Origin: Paenilisteria newyorkensis
GTDB lineage: Bacteria > Bacillota > Bacilli > Lactobacillales > Listeriaceae
Reading direction: 5' to 3'
NCBI RefSeq assembly: GCF_000766145.1
Contig: NZ_JNFB01000045.1
Coordinates: 62,001-126,000 of the forward strand
Length of the DNA stretch: 64,000 nucleotides
Below the pieces are notes generated by a model. It did not search any database. It was not told the origin of the DNA and saw only the letters and a program-made list of their open reading frames with translations. Each line of letters begins with the position of its first letter. Position 1 is the first letter of the stretch. Both the position numbers and the translations under genes were made by a program. This document shows positions 51,621-59,473 of this stretch, in pieces.

Positions 51621-51739
51621 CGGGCGCCGACAAGCGTCCAGACCCTAGGCGAAGTTGAGCACCGAAGCAGAGCGTACGACTGTACGTGAGCATCGGAGCA
51701 CAGACTTCAACGACGGAGATGGATGCTTGTCGGCGCCCG
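51621..51739 (+). repeat. Structured element F: 119-base GC-rich cruciform before dnaB
   Basis: Arms CGGGCGCCGACAAGCGTCCA (51621-51640) and TGGATGCTTGTCGGCGCCCG (51720-51739) pair over 20 bases with one wobble. The apex is CCGA-AGCA-GA-GCGTAC(gac)TGTACGT-GA-GCA-TCGG, closely matching the apex of element E with compensating changes. The right arm ends four bases before the dnaB ribosome site. Confidence 0.75.
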
Positions 51740-51757
51740 CATGAAAGGAGGGTGAAT

Positions 51758-53119
51758 GTGGATACACTAGATCGTACCCCACCTCAAAATATTGAGGCGG
51801 AACAAGCCGTTTTAGGTGCAGTATTCCTGCAACCCGAAGCCCTAATCACAGCCTCGGAAATTTTAATGCCTGATGATTTTTATCGCCAGGCGCATCAACA
51901 TATTTTCCAAGCCATGCTCGAACTGAGCGACCAAGGAAAAGCCGTCGATGTGGTAACTATATATGAAGCATTGGCGTCCACTGGAAAAATTGAGGATGTC
52001 GGTGGCTTGCCGTATTTGACGGAGCTTTCTGGAGCGGTTCCGACCGCAGCCAATTTAGAATATTACGCCCATATTGTGGAAGACAAAGCCTTGTTGCGTA
52101 GACTGATTCGCACCGCGACGCAAATCGCGACGGATAGTTATGCGCGCGAGGATGAAGTCGAAACCCTCATGGACGAAGCCGAAAAGAATATTTTGGAAGT
52201 TTCTTCACGTAAAAACGTAGGGGCTTTTAAAAATATTAAAGATGTCCTCGTCAAAACGTATGATGATATCGAGATTCTTCATAATCGAAAAGGTGATATT
52301 ACTGGGATTCCGAGTGGATTTAGTGCGCTTGATCACATGACGGCGGGTTTTCAACGCAATGATTTGATTATCGTGGCCGCCCGTCCTTCCGTGGGTAAAA
52401 CCGCCTTCGCACTGAATATCGCGCAAAATGTGGCTACTAAAACCGATGAAAATGTCGCGATTTTTAGTCTCGAAATGGGGGCGGAGCAGCTCGTGATGCG
52501 GATGCTCTGCGCAGAAGGTAATATCAACGCTCAGAACTTGCGTACCGGTTCCCTAACCGCCGATGATTGGCAGAAGTTGACGATCGCGATGGGGACGCTA
52601 TCTAATTCGGGTATTTATATCGATGATTCACCAGGCGTGCGTGTGAACGAAATCCGTTCTAAATGCCGTCGTCTGCAACAAGAAGCTGGCCTTGGCATGA
52701 TCGTGATTGATTACTTGCAGCTGATTTCAGGAAGTGGCCGTAATGGCGGTGAAAATAGGCAACAAGAAGTTTCCGAAATTTCACGTTCCCTAAAAGCTCT
52801 TGCGCGGGAATTAAAAATCCCGGTTATTGCACTGTCGCAGCTGTCACGTAGCGTGGAATCACGACAAGATAAGCGCCCAATGATGTCAGATATTCGTGAA
52901 TCTGGTTCGATCGAGCAAGATGCGGATATCGTGGCCTTCTTATATCGTGACGATTACTATGATCATGAAAGCGAGAACGATGGTACAATCGAAATTATCA
53001 TTGCCAAACAGCGTAACGGACCAGTTGGAACCGTGCAGTTGGCGTTTGTAAAAGAATATAATAAATTCGTCAACCTCGAAGTGAGGTATGATGACTCTCA
53101 AGTTCCGCATGGAGCCTAG
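51758..53119 (+). CDS. dnaB: Replicative DNA helicase DnaB (DnaC in Bacillus/Listeria nomenclature)
   Basis: This 453-aa hexameric helicase has the N-terminal primase-binding domain (RTPPQNIEAEQAVLGAVFLQPEAL) and a linker helix. The RecA-like C-domain carries Walker A ARPSVGKTAFA (K214), Walker B MIVIDYLQLISG, LSQLSRSVESRQDKRPMMSDIRESG and the end QRNGPVGTVQLAFVKEYNKF. It unwinds DNA at the replication fork. I take GTG 51758 as start, six bases after AAAGGAGG; homologues begin at the same place. A longer reading frame runs back into element F and is not plausible. Confidence 0.96.
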   Translation: MDTLDRTPPQNIEAEQAVLGAVFLQPEALITASEILMPDDFYRQAHQHIFQAMLELSDQGKAVDVVTIYEALASTGKIEDVGGLPYLTELSGAVPTAANLEYYAHIVEDKALLRRLIRTATQIATDSYAREDEVETLMDEAEKNILEVSSRKNVGAFKNIKDVLVKTYDDIEILHNRKGDITGIPSGFSALDHMTAGFQRNDLIIVAARPSVGKTAFALNIAQNVATKTDENVAIFSLEMGAEQLVMRMLCAEGNINAQNLRTGSLTADDWQKLTIAMGTLSNSGIYIDDSPGVRVNEIRSKCRRLQQEAGLGMIVIDYLQLISGSGRNGGENRQQEVSEISRSLKALARELKIPVIALSQLSRSVESRQDKRPMMSDIRESGSIEQDADIVAFLYRDDYYDHESENDGTIEIIIAKQRNGPVGTVQLAFVKEYNKFVNLEVRYDDSQVPHGA

Positions 53120-53124
53120 GATGC

Positions 53125-53168
53125 AAAAGCAGTTGTAACAGCCAAATTTGGTTTTACAACTGTTTTTT
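53125..53168 (+). terminator. Terminator of the gdpP-rplI-dnaB operon
   Basis: AGCAGTTGTAA pairs with TTACAACTGTT around a 15-base loop, followed by seven T. Confidence 0.85.
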
Positions 53169-53297
53169 TATTTTGCAAACTGTAACAAAATCTATGCATT
53201 TGGGACTCATTTACAGGAAATATGTTATTTTTTTTGGGGTAAATAATGGTATCGTTAAAGTACGGTTAAGATAACAAGAGAGGGGAGGGCGAATAAT

Positions 53298-53969
53298 ATG
53301 CAAGAGATGTTAGTTGAATTATACAGTCACCGCGTCATTCGCAATCGATTTAATTACGAGAATTTTTTGGATACATTGTTAGAAAATCGAGTACCTTATA
53401 CGAAGAAGACTGTACCTAAACAAACAGTTCTAATAATGGAGAAAGAAATTGATCCAGTCGTATATTTTATCGAGAGTGGTGTAGTTTCATTAGAACGTGA
53501 GGGGCAAGTCATTTCATTTTTAGGGGCTAGCCAGATTGCTGGGTTAAGTAACACTTTTATTATTGAGGAAAGTTTATATACTTTTAGAGCGTTAGAGCGA
53601 TGCAGTGTGTATGCGTTTCAACGTGAAGCTGTGGTTGAATTATTACTCAGTATGCAAGAGGGCTGGATTTATTTGTATATGAATCACATGAACCATGACG
53701 GTTTCTTAGTAGAACAATGTTTAATTATGCGAGAACCGAGTGAAATACGGCTGAAGCATTGTTTAGCAGCATTGTTACCGAAATATGCTGTTTTAGAAGG
53801 CGAAACAGTGATACTGGAAAGATGTTTCACAAAGAAAATTATTTCGAATTATGCTAATGTAAGTACGAAAACAATGACGCAGACGTGGAAGAATTGGAGT
53901 GATGAAGGGTATATTGATGGTGCTGCAAATCAGTTTATATTCCATTCCATTGATTTTTTGCAAGAATAG
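53298..53969 (+). CDS. Crp/Fnr-family regulator (PrfA-like)
   Basis: This 223-aa protein has a cyclic-nucleotide-binding-type beta-roll at ~30-130 (VVYFIESGVVSLEREGQVISFLGASQIAG). A long dimer helix follows, and a C-terminal winged helix with CFTKKIISNYANVSTKTMTQTWKNWSDEGYI. The cAMP-contacting RE motif is missing, so another ligand, or none, is likely. Listeria encodes many such Crp-like paralogues, including PrfA. Its targets are unknown. AGAGGGGAGGG precedes the ATG. It stands alone between dnaB and a convergent acetyltransferase. Confidence 0.88.
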   Translation: MQEMLVELYSHRVIRNRFNYENFLDTLLENRVPYTKKTVPKQTVLIMEKEIDPVVYFIESGVVSLEREGQVISFLGASQIAGLSNTFIIEESLYTFRALERCSVYAFQREAVVELLLSMQEGWIYLYMNHMNHDGFLVEQCLIMREPSEIRLKHCLAALLPKYAVLEGETVILERCFTKKIISNYANVSTKTMTQTWKNWSDEGYIDGAANQFIFHSIDFLQE

Positions 53970-53974
53970 GACAG

Positions 53975-54020
53975 AAAGAGGATAGTGCCCGTATAAAAGT
54001 GGCGAGACTATCCTCTTTTT
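53975..54020. terminator. Bidirectional terminator between the Crp-like and GNAT genes
   Basis: AAAGAGGATAGT and ACTATCCTCTTT form a perfect 12-bp stem with a 20-base loop, followed by T residues. Confidence 0.85.
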
Positions 54021-54025
54021 ATGTT

Positions 54026-54514
54026 TTAGAGCGTGTAGGTCATGGTGTAATCGTCCATGATGAAACCGCCGCCGACATCGGTTATAAGGGCTTTTTCGAC
54101 GGTGAACCCCATTTTTTTGTAGGCTTCGATGGAATTTATGTTGTATTTATTCACGAAAAGTCGGATGCTTGGCAAGTTGTTTTTTTCTGCAAATTGGGTG
54201 ATTTCGGTGAATAGTTGTTTGCCAATTCCTTGTTTGTGGTAGGTGGGATCAATGTATAGTTTACTAAGGAATAGTTCGGTGTCTTTTTGGTAGAATGCCG
54301 CGTAGCCAACGAATGTGGAGTCTTGGTAGGCCATGAGGTAGGTTGTGCCATTCGTGATTTCGCTATATATGGTGTCAGCGGATTGGAATTTGTTCAACAT
54401 GTAGTCGATTTGTTCTTCGGTAATGATAGAAGGATAGTGTTCGTGCCAGATGTGGTGTGCGAGTTTGGAAATATGTTGGCTATCTTCTTTTGATTTTGCA
54501 ATTTTTATATGCAT
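54026..54514 (-). CDS. GNAT-family N-acetyltransferase
   Basis: This 162-aa protein has the acetyl-CoA site LSKLYIDPTYHKQGIGKQLFTEI (motif A, Q-x-x-G-x-G/A form), the preceding AYQDSTFVGYAAFY strand, and NINSIEAYKKMGFTVEKA (motif B). It transfers an acetyl group to an amine on a small molecule or protein, but the acceptor cannot be predicted. AAGGAG precedes the ATG. It is single and oriented opposite its neighbours. Confidence 0.92.
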   Translation of the reverse strand: MHIKIAKSKEDSQHISKLAHHIWHEHYPSIITEEQIDYMLNKFQSADTIYSEITNGTTYLMAYQDSTFVGYAAFYQKDTELFLSKLYIDPTYHKQGIGKQLFTEITQFAEKNNLPSIRLFVNKYNINSIEAYKKMGFTVEKALITDVGGGFIMDDYTMTYTL

Positions 54515-54643
54515 GGTAAAACTCCTTTATTTGAAAGATAGTATTATCGTAGCATATTGGAGATTTGATGGGAAGTGGAGCGGGTTGGGAAGGTAGACAA
54601 AACTCATAAAAATAGACTTATCATAGGAGTTGCTCGTGTGTCA

Positions 54644-54672
54644 TTGATTTTCGAAATGGGGGTCGATATACT
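54644..54672 (+). promoter_or_regulatory. Promoter of the mannose-glycan operon
   Basis: TTGATT, a 17-base spacer and TATACT. The cre site begins five bases after the -10, so CcpA would block transcription start. Confidence 0.7.
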
Positions 54673-54676
54673 GAGA

Positions 54677-54691
54677 ATGAAAACGAATACA
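54677..54691 (+). promoter_or_regulatory. CcpA (cre) site of the mannose-glycan operon
   Basis: ATGAAAACGAATACA matches the consensus WTGNAANCGNWNNCW at every fixed position. It covers the expected transcription start. Confidence 0.8.
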
Positions 54692-54739
54692 AAAATGGCT
54701 GGAAAACTGTTTTGGGATAGGTGAGAGGGGCGGGATTTG

Positions 54740-57433
54740 ATGAAGAAAACGGCGTACATAATTTCACATTCGCATTGGGATCGGGAGTGGTTTTTACCGC
54801 TGGAGACGTTGCGTTATCGGTTGGTGACGTTGCTGGATGAGACGGCGGATTTGTTGGAGAATAAGGATGGGTTTGATTATTTTCATTTGGATGGGCAGAC
54901 AATTATGTTGGAGGATTATTTGGCGGTGAAGCCTGGGGCGCGGGCGCGGATGGAGCGTTTGGTTCGAGACGGAAAATTGCGGATTGGTCCTTGGTATATG
55001 TTGCAGGATGCGTTTTTGACGAGTAGTGAGGCGAATGTGCGAAATCTGCTTTATGGGATGCAGGATGCGCGGGAGTTTGGCGCGGTGGAGCGGATTGGGT
55101 ATTTTCCGGATACGTTTGGGATTTATGGTCAGGCGCCGCAACTTGTGAAACAGGCTGGGATTGATTCGGTGATTTTTGGGCGGGGCGTGAAGCCGACTGG
55201 ATTTAATAATCAGGTTTTTGAGGGTGGTTACACGTCGCCGTTTTCGGAAATGTTTTGGCAGGCGCCGGACGGGACACGGGTTTTGGGCGTGTTGCTGGCG
55301 AATTGGTATTCGAATGGGAATGAGATTCCAGTGGGGCGCGAGGATGCGTTGGCATTTTGGGATAAAAAACTTGCGGATGTGGCGGATTATGCGTCGACGG
55401 ATGCGTTGCTGTTTTTGAATGGGTGTGATCATCAGCCGGTGCAAGTGGATTTACCGGAGGCGTTGGATGTGGCGCGGGAGCTGTATCCGGACGTGGATTT
55501 CAAGCATAGTCATTTTACGGAATATGTAGCGGAGTTGCGGAAGTTGTTGCCGAGTGAGGATTTGCAGGTGATTGAGGGCGAGCTTACGAATCAGCGGACG
55601 GATGGCTGGTCGACATTGGTGAATACGGCTTCGTCACGGATGTATTTGAAGCAGGCGAATCAACGGGTGCAGCAGTTGCTTGAGAAGCAGGTTGAGCCGA
55701 TTGCGGTGATGGCGACGCGGACTGGGACGGCGGCGTACCCGGAGGAGTATTTGAAGTTTACGTGGAAGTTGCTGATGGAGAATCAGATTCATGATAGTAT
55801 TACGGGCTGTAGCGTGGACGCGGTGCATCGGGAGATGGAGACGCGATTCATGAAGGCGGAGCAGGCGGCGCGCGCGATGCTGGACGATAAGGTGGCACGG
55901 ATTGTGCGGCGAGTGGACACGACGGCAAAATTTGATGGGGGCGCTGAGGCTGTGCCGGTTGTGGTGTTTCATACGTCGGGTTATGCGGCGACGTGGGTCG
56001 TGACGGTGGATGTGGAGTTTGCGCGGACGTATTTTGCGGAGATGCCGTTTGAGGAGATTCCGGCGTATTTGGATTCGTTGCCAAGTGTGCGATTGGAGAT
56101 TCGGGATCGGGACGGGAATTTGGTGGATGCGGACGTGACGGAGCTTGGGATGCAGTTCGATTATGAGCTGCCGGATCGGGCATTCCGGAAGCCTTATTTT
56201 GCGCGGCGCTATCGTGTGCGCTTTGTTGCGGAGGATTTGCCACGGATGGGTTTTGCGACGTATTTTGCTGTACCTGTGCGGGGTGAAAAGGAGACTGTAA
56301 GGGTTGAAAATGACGCGAAACGGTTGGAGAATCAGTTTTTGCAAGTGGATGTTGCGAAAAATGGTTCGTATACGCTGGTTTGTAAGGAGTCGGGGCAAAC
56401 GTTTGCTGGGCTTGGGGCGTATGTGGATCAGGGCGATATCGGGAATGAGTATATGTTTAAGGAGACTGGCGACGGGCTACGGGTTTCGACGGAGGGCTTG
56501 GACGCGGAGTTTGTGGTTTTGGAGAGTTCGAAGGTTCGCAAAACAGTGGAGATTACGCATCGGATGATGTTGCCGGAAAGTGCGGATGCGGAGGCTTTTT
56601 CGGATGAGAAGGCGCGTGTGGTTTGGCATCCTGGACGGGTGTCGCCGAGATCGGAGCGTTTGCGCGAGTTTGTCGTGCGGACGAGATTGACGCTTGAGTC
56701 GGGTTCGAAGGCGCTGAAAGTGGATGTACGTTTGGATAACGACGTGGCGGATCATCGTTTGCGTGCGGTTTTCCCGACTGGAACGACGCGCGCGACGCAT
56801 TTTGCGGATAGTGTTTTTGAGATTGTGGAACGGCCGAATCAGGTGAGCGAGGAGTGGCAAAATCCGAGTAATGATCAGCGGCAGCAGGCTTTTGTGGCGG
56901 TTGGAGGCTTGATGGTGGTGAATCGTGGTTTGCCGGAATACGAGGTGAACGCGGATGGTTCGGAGATTCGTTTGACGTTGTTACGTGCGAATTCGGAGCT
57001 TGGTGATTGGGGCAACTTCCCAACTCCTGAGGCGCAGTCGTTTGGCGAGCAGGTCGCGGAATTTTATGTGATGCCGTATGTGGAGGAGACGCTTCGGACG
57101 GAGGCGGCGAAATGGGCGTATGAGTATCAGATGGAACCGCTGGCTGTGCAGGCGGATGGGCAACATGACGGGGAGCTTTCGAGTCGTGTGGAATTTGCGA
57201 TGTGGCATGACGCGCCGGGACTTATTTTTTCTAGCTGGAAACGGGCGTCGAGCGGGGACGCGGAAATTTTGCGATTTTATAGTGTGAGTGAGACGGTGCG
57301 GGAGATGGCGTTGCTGGATGAGATGCGCAAAACGACGATTTTGGAGGAAGCGGTTCCGGATGTGGCGTTAGCGCGGAGTTGGCAGGTTGCGCCGAGTGAA
57401 ATTATAACGTGGAGAAAAGAGGATGGGAAATGA
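54740..57433 (+). CDS. Alpha-mannosidase, glycoside hydrolase family 38
   Basis: This 897-aa cytoplasmic enzyme has the GH38 zinc-binding HWD motif (H12-W-D14 in ISHSHWDREW). The nucleophile aspartate D124 lies in GYFPDTFGIYGQAPQL, and WQAPDGTRVLGVLLANWYSNG and LLFLNGCDHQP are further signatures. The long beta-rich C-terminal half is typical. It removes alpha-linked mannose from oligosaccharides with retention. There is no signal peptide, so the glycan must be imported first. ATG 54740 follows GAGGGGCGGG. It heads an operon with GH125, DUF624 and two-component genes. The coding strand is extremely G-rich (GCG, GTG, ACG codons). Confidence 0.95.
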   Translation: MKKTAYIISHSHWDREWFLPLETLRYRLVTLLDETADLLENKDGFDYFHLDGQTIMLEDYLAVKPGARARMERLVRDGKLRIGPWYMLQDAFLTSSEANVRNLLYGMQDAREFGAVERIGYFPDTFGIYGQAPQLVKQAGIDSVIFGRGVKPTGFNNQVFEGGYTSPFSEMFWQAPDGTRVLGVLLANWYSNGNEIPVGREDALAFWDKKLADVADYASTDALLFLNGCDHQPVQVDLPEALDVARELYPDVDFKHSHFTEYVAELRKLLPSEDLQVIEGELTNQRTDGWSTLVNTASSRMYLKQANQRVQQLLEKQVEPIAVMATRTGTAAYPEEYLKFTWKLLMENQIHDSITGCSVDAVHREMETRFMKAEQAARAMLDDKVARIVRRVDTTAKFDGGAEAVPVVVFHTSGYAATWVVTVDVEFARTYFAEMPFEEIPAYLDSLPSVRLEIRDRDGNLVDADVTELGMQFDYELPDRAFRKPYFARRYRVRFVAEDLPRMGFATYFAVPVRGEKETVRVENDAKRLENQFLQVDVAKNGSYTLVCKESGQTFAGLGAYVDQGDIGNEYMFKETGDGLRVSTEGLDAEFVVLESSKVRKTVEITHRMMLPESADAEAFSDEKARVVWHPGRVSPRSERLREFVVRTRLTLESGSKALKVDVRLDNDVADHRLRAVFPTGTTRATHFADSVFEIVERPNQVSEEWQNPSNDQRQQAFVAVGGLMVVNRGLPEYEVNADGSEIRLTLLRANSELGDWGNFPTPEAQSFGEQVAEFYVMPYVEETLRTEAAKWAYEYQMEPLAVQADGQHDGELSSRVEFAMWHDAPGLIFSSWKRASSGDAEILRFYSVSETVREMALLDEMRKTTILEEAVPDVALARSWQVAPSEIITWRKEDGK

Positions 57434-58743
57434 CGACGAAAAATGTGCCGAAAAGTTTTCAGAAAATGATTAATCGGGTTGCGGAGGTTTTTCCAGAGCA
57501 TGAAAAGTTACAGGAAATGTTTCAGCAATGCTTTTTAAATACGTACGCGACGACGCTGACGGAGACGAAGGAGGGCTTGCCGTTTGTGATTACTGGGGAC
57601 ATTCCTGCGATGTGGTTGCGGGATTCGACTAGCCAAATTCGGCCGTACTTGATGGTGGCGGAGGATGATCCGGAGATGGCGGCGGTGATTGCGGGACTTG
57701 TGAAGCAGCAGATGCGTTTTGTGCAACTGGACCCGTATGCGAATGCGTTTAATCAGGAGGCGAACGGGAAGGGTTTTCAGACGGATAAAACGGAGATGTC
57801 GCCGCACGTTTGGGAGCGCAAATATGAGATTGATTCGCTTTGTTATCCGATTCAGCTGGGCTATTTGCTGTGGCAGAGTACGGGAAGTTTGGCACATTTT
57901 GACGCGGATTTCCGTCGTGGTGTGGCGGCGATTCTGGCTGTTTGGAAAACGGAACAGCATCATGAAACCGAGTCGCCGTATTCGTTTGAACGTGCGGATG
58001 TTCGCCAGTCGGATACGCTGAATCGTGATGGAAAGGGTACGGAGGTCGCGTACACCGGCATGACGTGGAGTGGCTTCCGGCCTAGTGATGACGCGTGTCT
58101 TTACGGTTATTTGGTGCCGAGCAATATGTTCGCTGTGGTCGCGCTTGGTTACCTCGAAGAAATCAATGAGGCGTGTTGGAAAGACGCGAATCTTACCACG
58201 GAAATCGCGACGCTAAAATCGGAAATTGAGCAGGGAATTCAAGATTTTGCGCTGCAGGAGCATCCTTATTATGGCGAAATGTACGCCTATGAAGTCGATG
58301 GAACTGGACGTAAAAATTTCATGGATGACGCGAATGTTCCGAGTCTCCTAGCCGCGCCGTACTTAGGTTTTGGCGATTTCACCGATCCAAAATACCTCGC
58401 AACACGGCATTTCATTTTGAGTCGCGAAAATCCTTTTTATGTGGAGGGAAGTCAGCTGACGGGGATTGGCAGTCCGCATACGCCAGATCATTACGTGTGG
58501 CCAATCGCGCTTAGTGTGCAAGGTATGACGGCGACGAATTTATCGGAAAAGCTAGCGATTCTGGAGATGCTGACAACGACGGATGGCGGTACTGGTTTTA
58601 TGCATGAAGGCGTCAACGCGAGCGATCACAACGAGTACACCCGCGAATGGTTCGCCTGGTCGAACGCGATGTTCAGCGAATTCGTTCTGAGTCTGTGTGG
58701 CATCTGCGTGAAAGGCTCGCCGCTAGCCAAAAATACAAAATAA
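57430..58743 (+). CDS. Exo-alpha-1,6-mannosidase, glycoside hydrolase family 125
   Basis: This 437-aa cytoplasmic enzyme matches GH125: PFVITGDIPAMWLRDSTSQIRPY (D65), YEIDSLCYPIQLGYLLW, YTGMTWSGFRPSDDACLYGYLVPSNMFA, NFMDDANVPSLLA and EWFAWSNAMFSEFVL. It removes alpha-1,6-linked mannose with inversion. It pairs naturally with the GH38 enzyme to dismantle mannose-rich glycans such as N-glycans or yeast mannan fragments. ATG 57430 overlaps the GH38 stop by four bases (ATGA). Base composition turns from G-rich to C-rich within this gene. Confidence 0.95.
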   Translation: MTTKNVPKSFQKMINRVAEVFPEHEKLQEMFQQCFLNTYATTLTETKEGLPFVITGDIPAMWLRDSTSQIRPYLMVAEDDPEMAAVIAGLVKQQMRFVQLDPYANAFNQEANGKGFQTDKTEMSPHVWERKYEIDSLCYPIQLGYLLWQSTGSLAHFDADFRRGVAAILAVWKTEQHHETESPYSFERADVRQSDTLNRDGKGTEVAYTGMTWSGFRPSDDACLYGYLVPSNMFAVVALGYLEEINEACWKDANLTTEIATLKSEIEQGIQDFALQEHPYYGEMYAYEVDGTGRKNFMDDANVPSLLAAPYLGFGDFTDPKYLATRHFILSRENPFYVEGSQLTGIGSPHTPDHYVWPIALSVQGMTATNLSEKLAILEMLTTTDGGTGFMHEGVNASDHNEYTREWFAWSNAMFSEFVLSLCGICVKGSPLAKNTK

Positions 58744-58748
58744 AATGC

Positions 58749-58781
58749 GAAAAGAGTGCGCCTAATTTGGCTCGCTCTTTC
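58749..58781 (+). terminator. Hairpin between GH125 and the DUF624 gene
   Basis: GAAAAGAGTGCGCC pairs imperfectly with GGCTCGCTCTTTC. Only three T follow, so it may be a weak terminator or RNA-processing site inside the operon. Confidence 0.5.
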
Positions 58782-58798
58782 GTTGTAGGAGATGATAT

Positions 58799-59449
58799 AT
58801 GATGAATAAAGTAGAAAAAATGGATAAATTCTTCGTCGCCAGCCAGTGGTTGATCCGCTTCGTCTGGGCGAACCTCATTTGGATGTTTCTGATCGTTCTA
58901 GGGCTGGGCATTTTCGGCTTCATGCCAGCAACCGCAGCGCTTTTCACCGTAACTCGGAAATGGTCGCAAAAAGATATTGATGTCGCGATTTGGCCGACCG
59001 CTTGGAAAGCCTACAAAAAAGCCTTCGTAGAGACCAATTTGGCGGGATTATGTTTCGCGGCGATTCTGGGATTCCTATACATCGATCTCCGCATCGTTTT
59101 TGCAACAATGAATGGCTTGGCGTCAAGCTTGCTCTACTTTTTTCTGTTTTTCCTATTCGCGATGACGATACTTGCGCTCGTGAATTATTTTTCCGTTTAC
59201 GCGCATTTCATTTATCCGCTACGAGGCTATGTTATCCAGTCGTTCTTGCTCGCCTTCACAAGCTGGAAAACCTCACTGCTGCTCATCGCGGGCTTTGGAA
59301 TCGCGGCTTATCTCATCGCCCAAGTCCCAGCGCTCATCCTCTTTATCTCAGGCGTTTTGCCGGCGTATTGGGTGATGAAAGTCAATCTCGTTCGCTTTCA
59401 GAAAATGCAAGCAAAAATCGCAGCCCAATCCGCGCAAAATGTGGCATAA
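58799..59449 (+). CDS. DUF624 (YesL-like) membrane protein
   Basis: This 216-aa protein has five to six transmembrane helices. It begins MDKFFVASQWLIRFVWANLIWMFLIVLGLGIFGFMPATAALFTVTRKW, the DUF624/YesL pattern, with RGYVIQSFLLAFTSW in the middle. YesL-type proteins are found with YesMN-like two-component systems and carbohydrate ABC transporters; their role is unproven. Here it precedes such a two-component pair by 24 bases, so it probably belongs to the same sensing or uptake unit. Confidence 0.87.
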   Translation: MMNKVEKMDKFFVASQWLIRFVWANLIWMFLIVLGLGIFGFMPATAALFTVTRKWSQKDIDVAIWPTAWKAYKKAFVETNLAGLCFAAILGFLYIDLRIVFATMNGLASSLLYFFLFFLFAMTILALVNYFSVYAHFIYPLRGYVIQSFLLAFTSWKTSLLLIAGFGIAAYLIAQVPALILFISGVLPAYWVMKVNLVRFQKMQAKIAAQSAQNVA

Positions 59450-59473
59450 TAGGGACTGGGGGTGTTTTCTAAA

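Noticed and set aside
51686..51757. N-terminal extension of DnaB
   Set aside because: It would be encoded by the right arm of structured element F; homologues begin at the later start next to a strong ribosome site.
54794..57208. Long antisense frames opposite the alpha-mannosidase
   Set aside because: They are Arg- and His-rich shadows caused by the G-rich coding strand and carry no recognisable domains.
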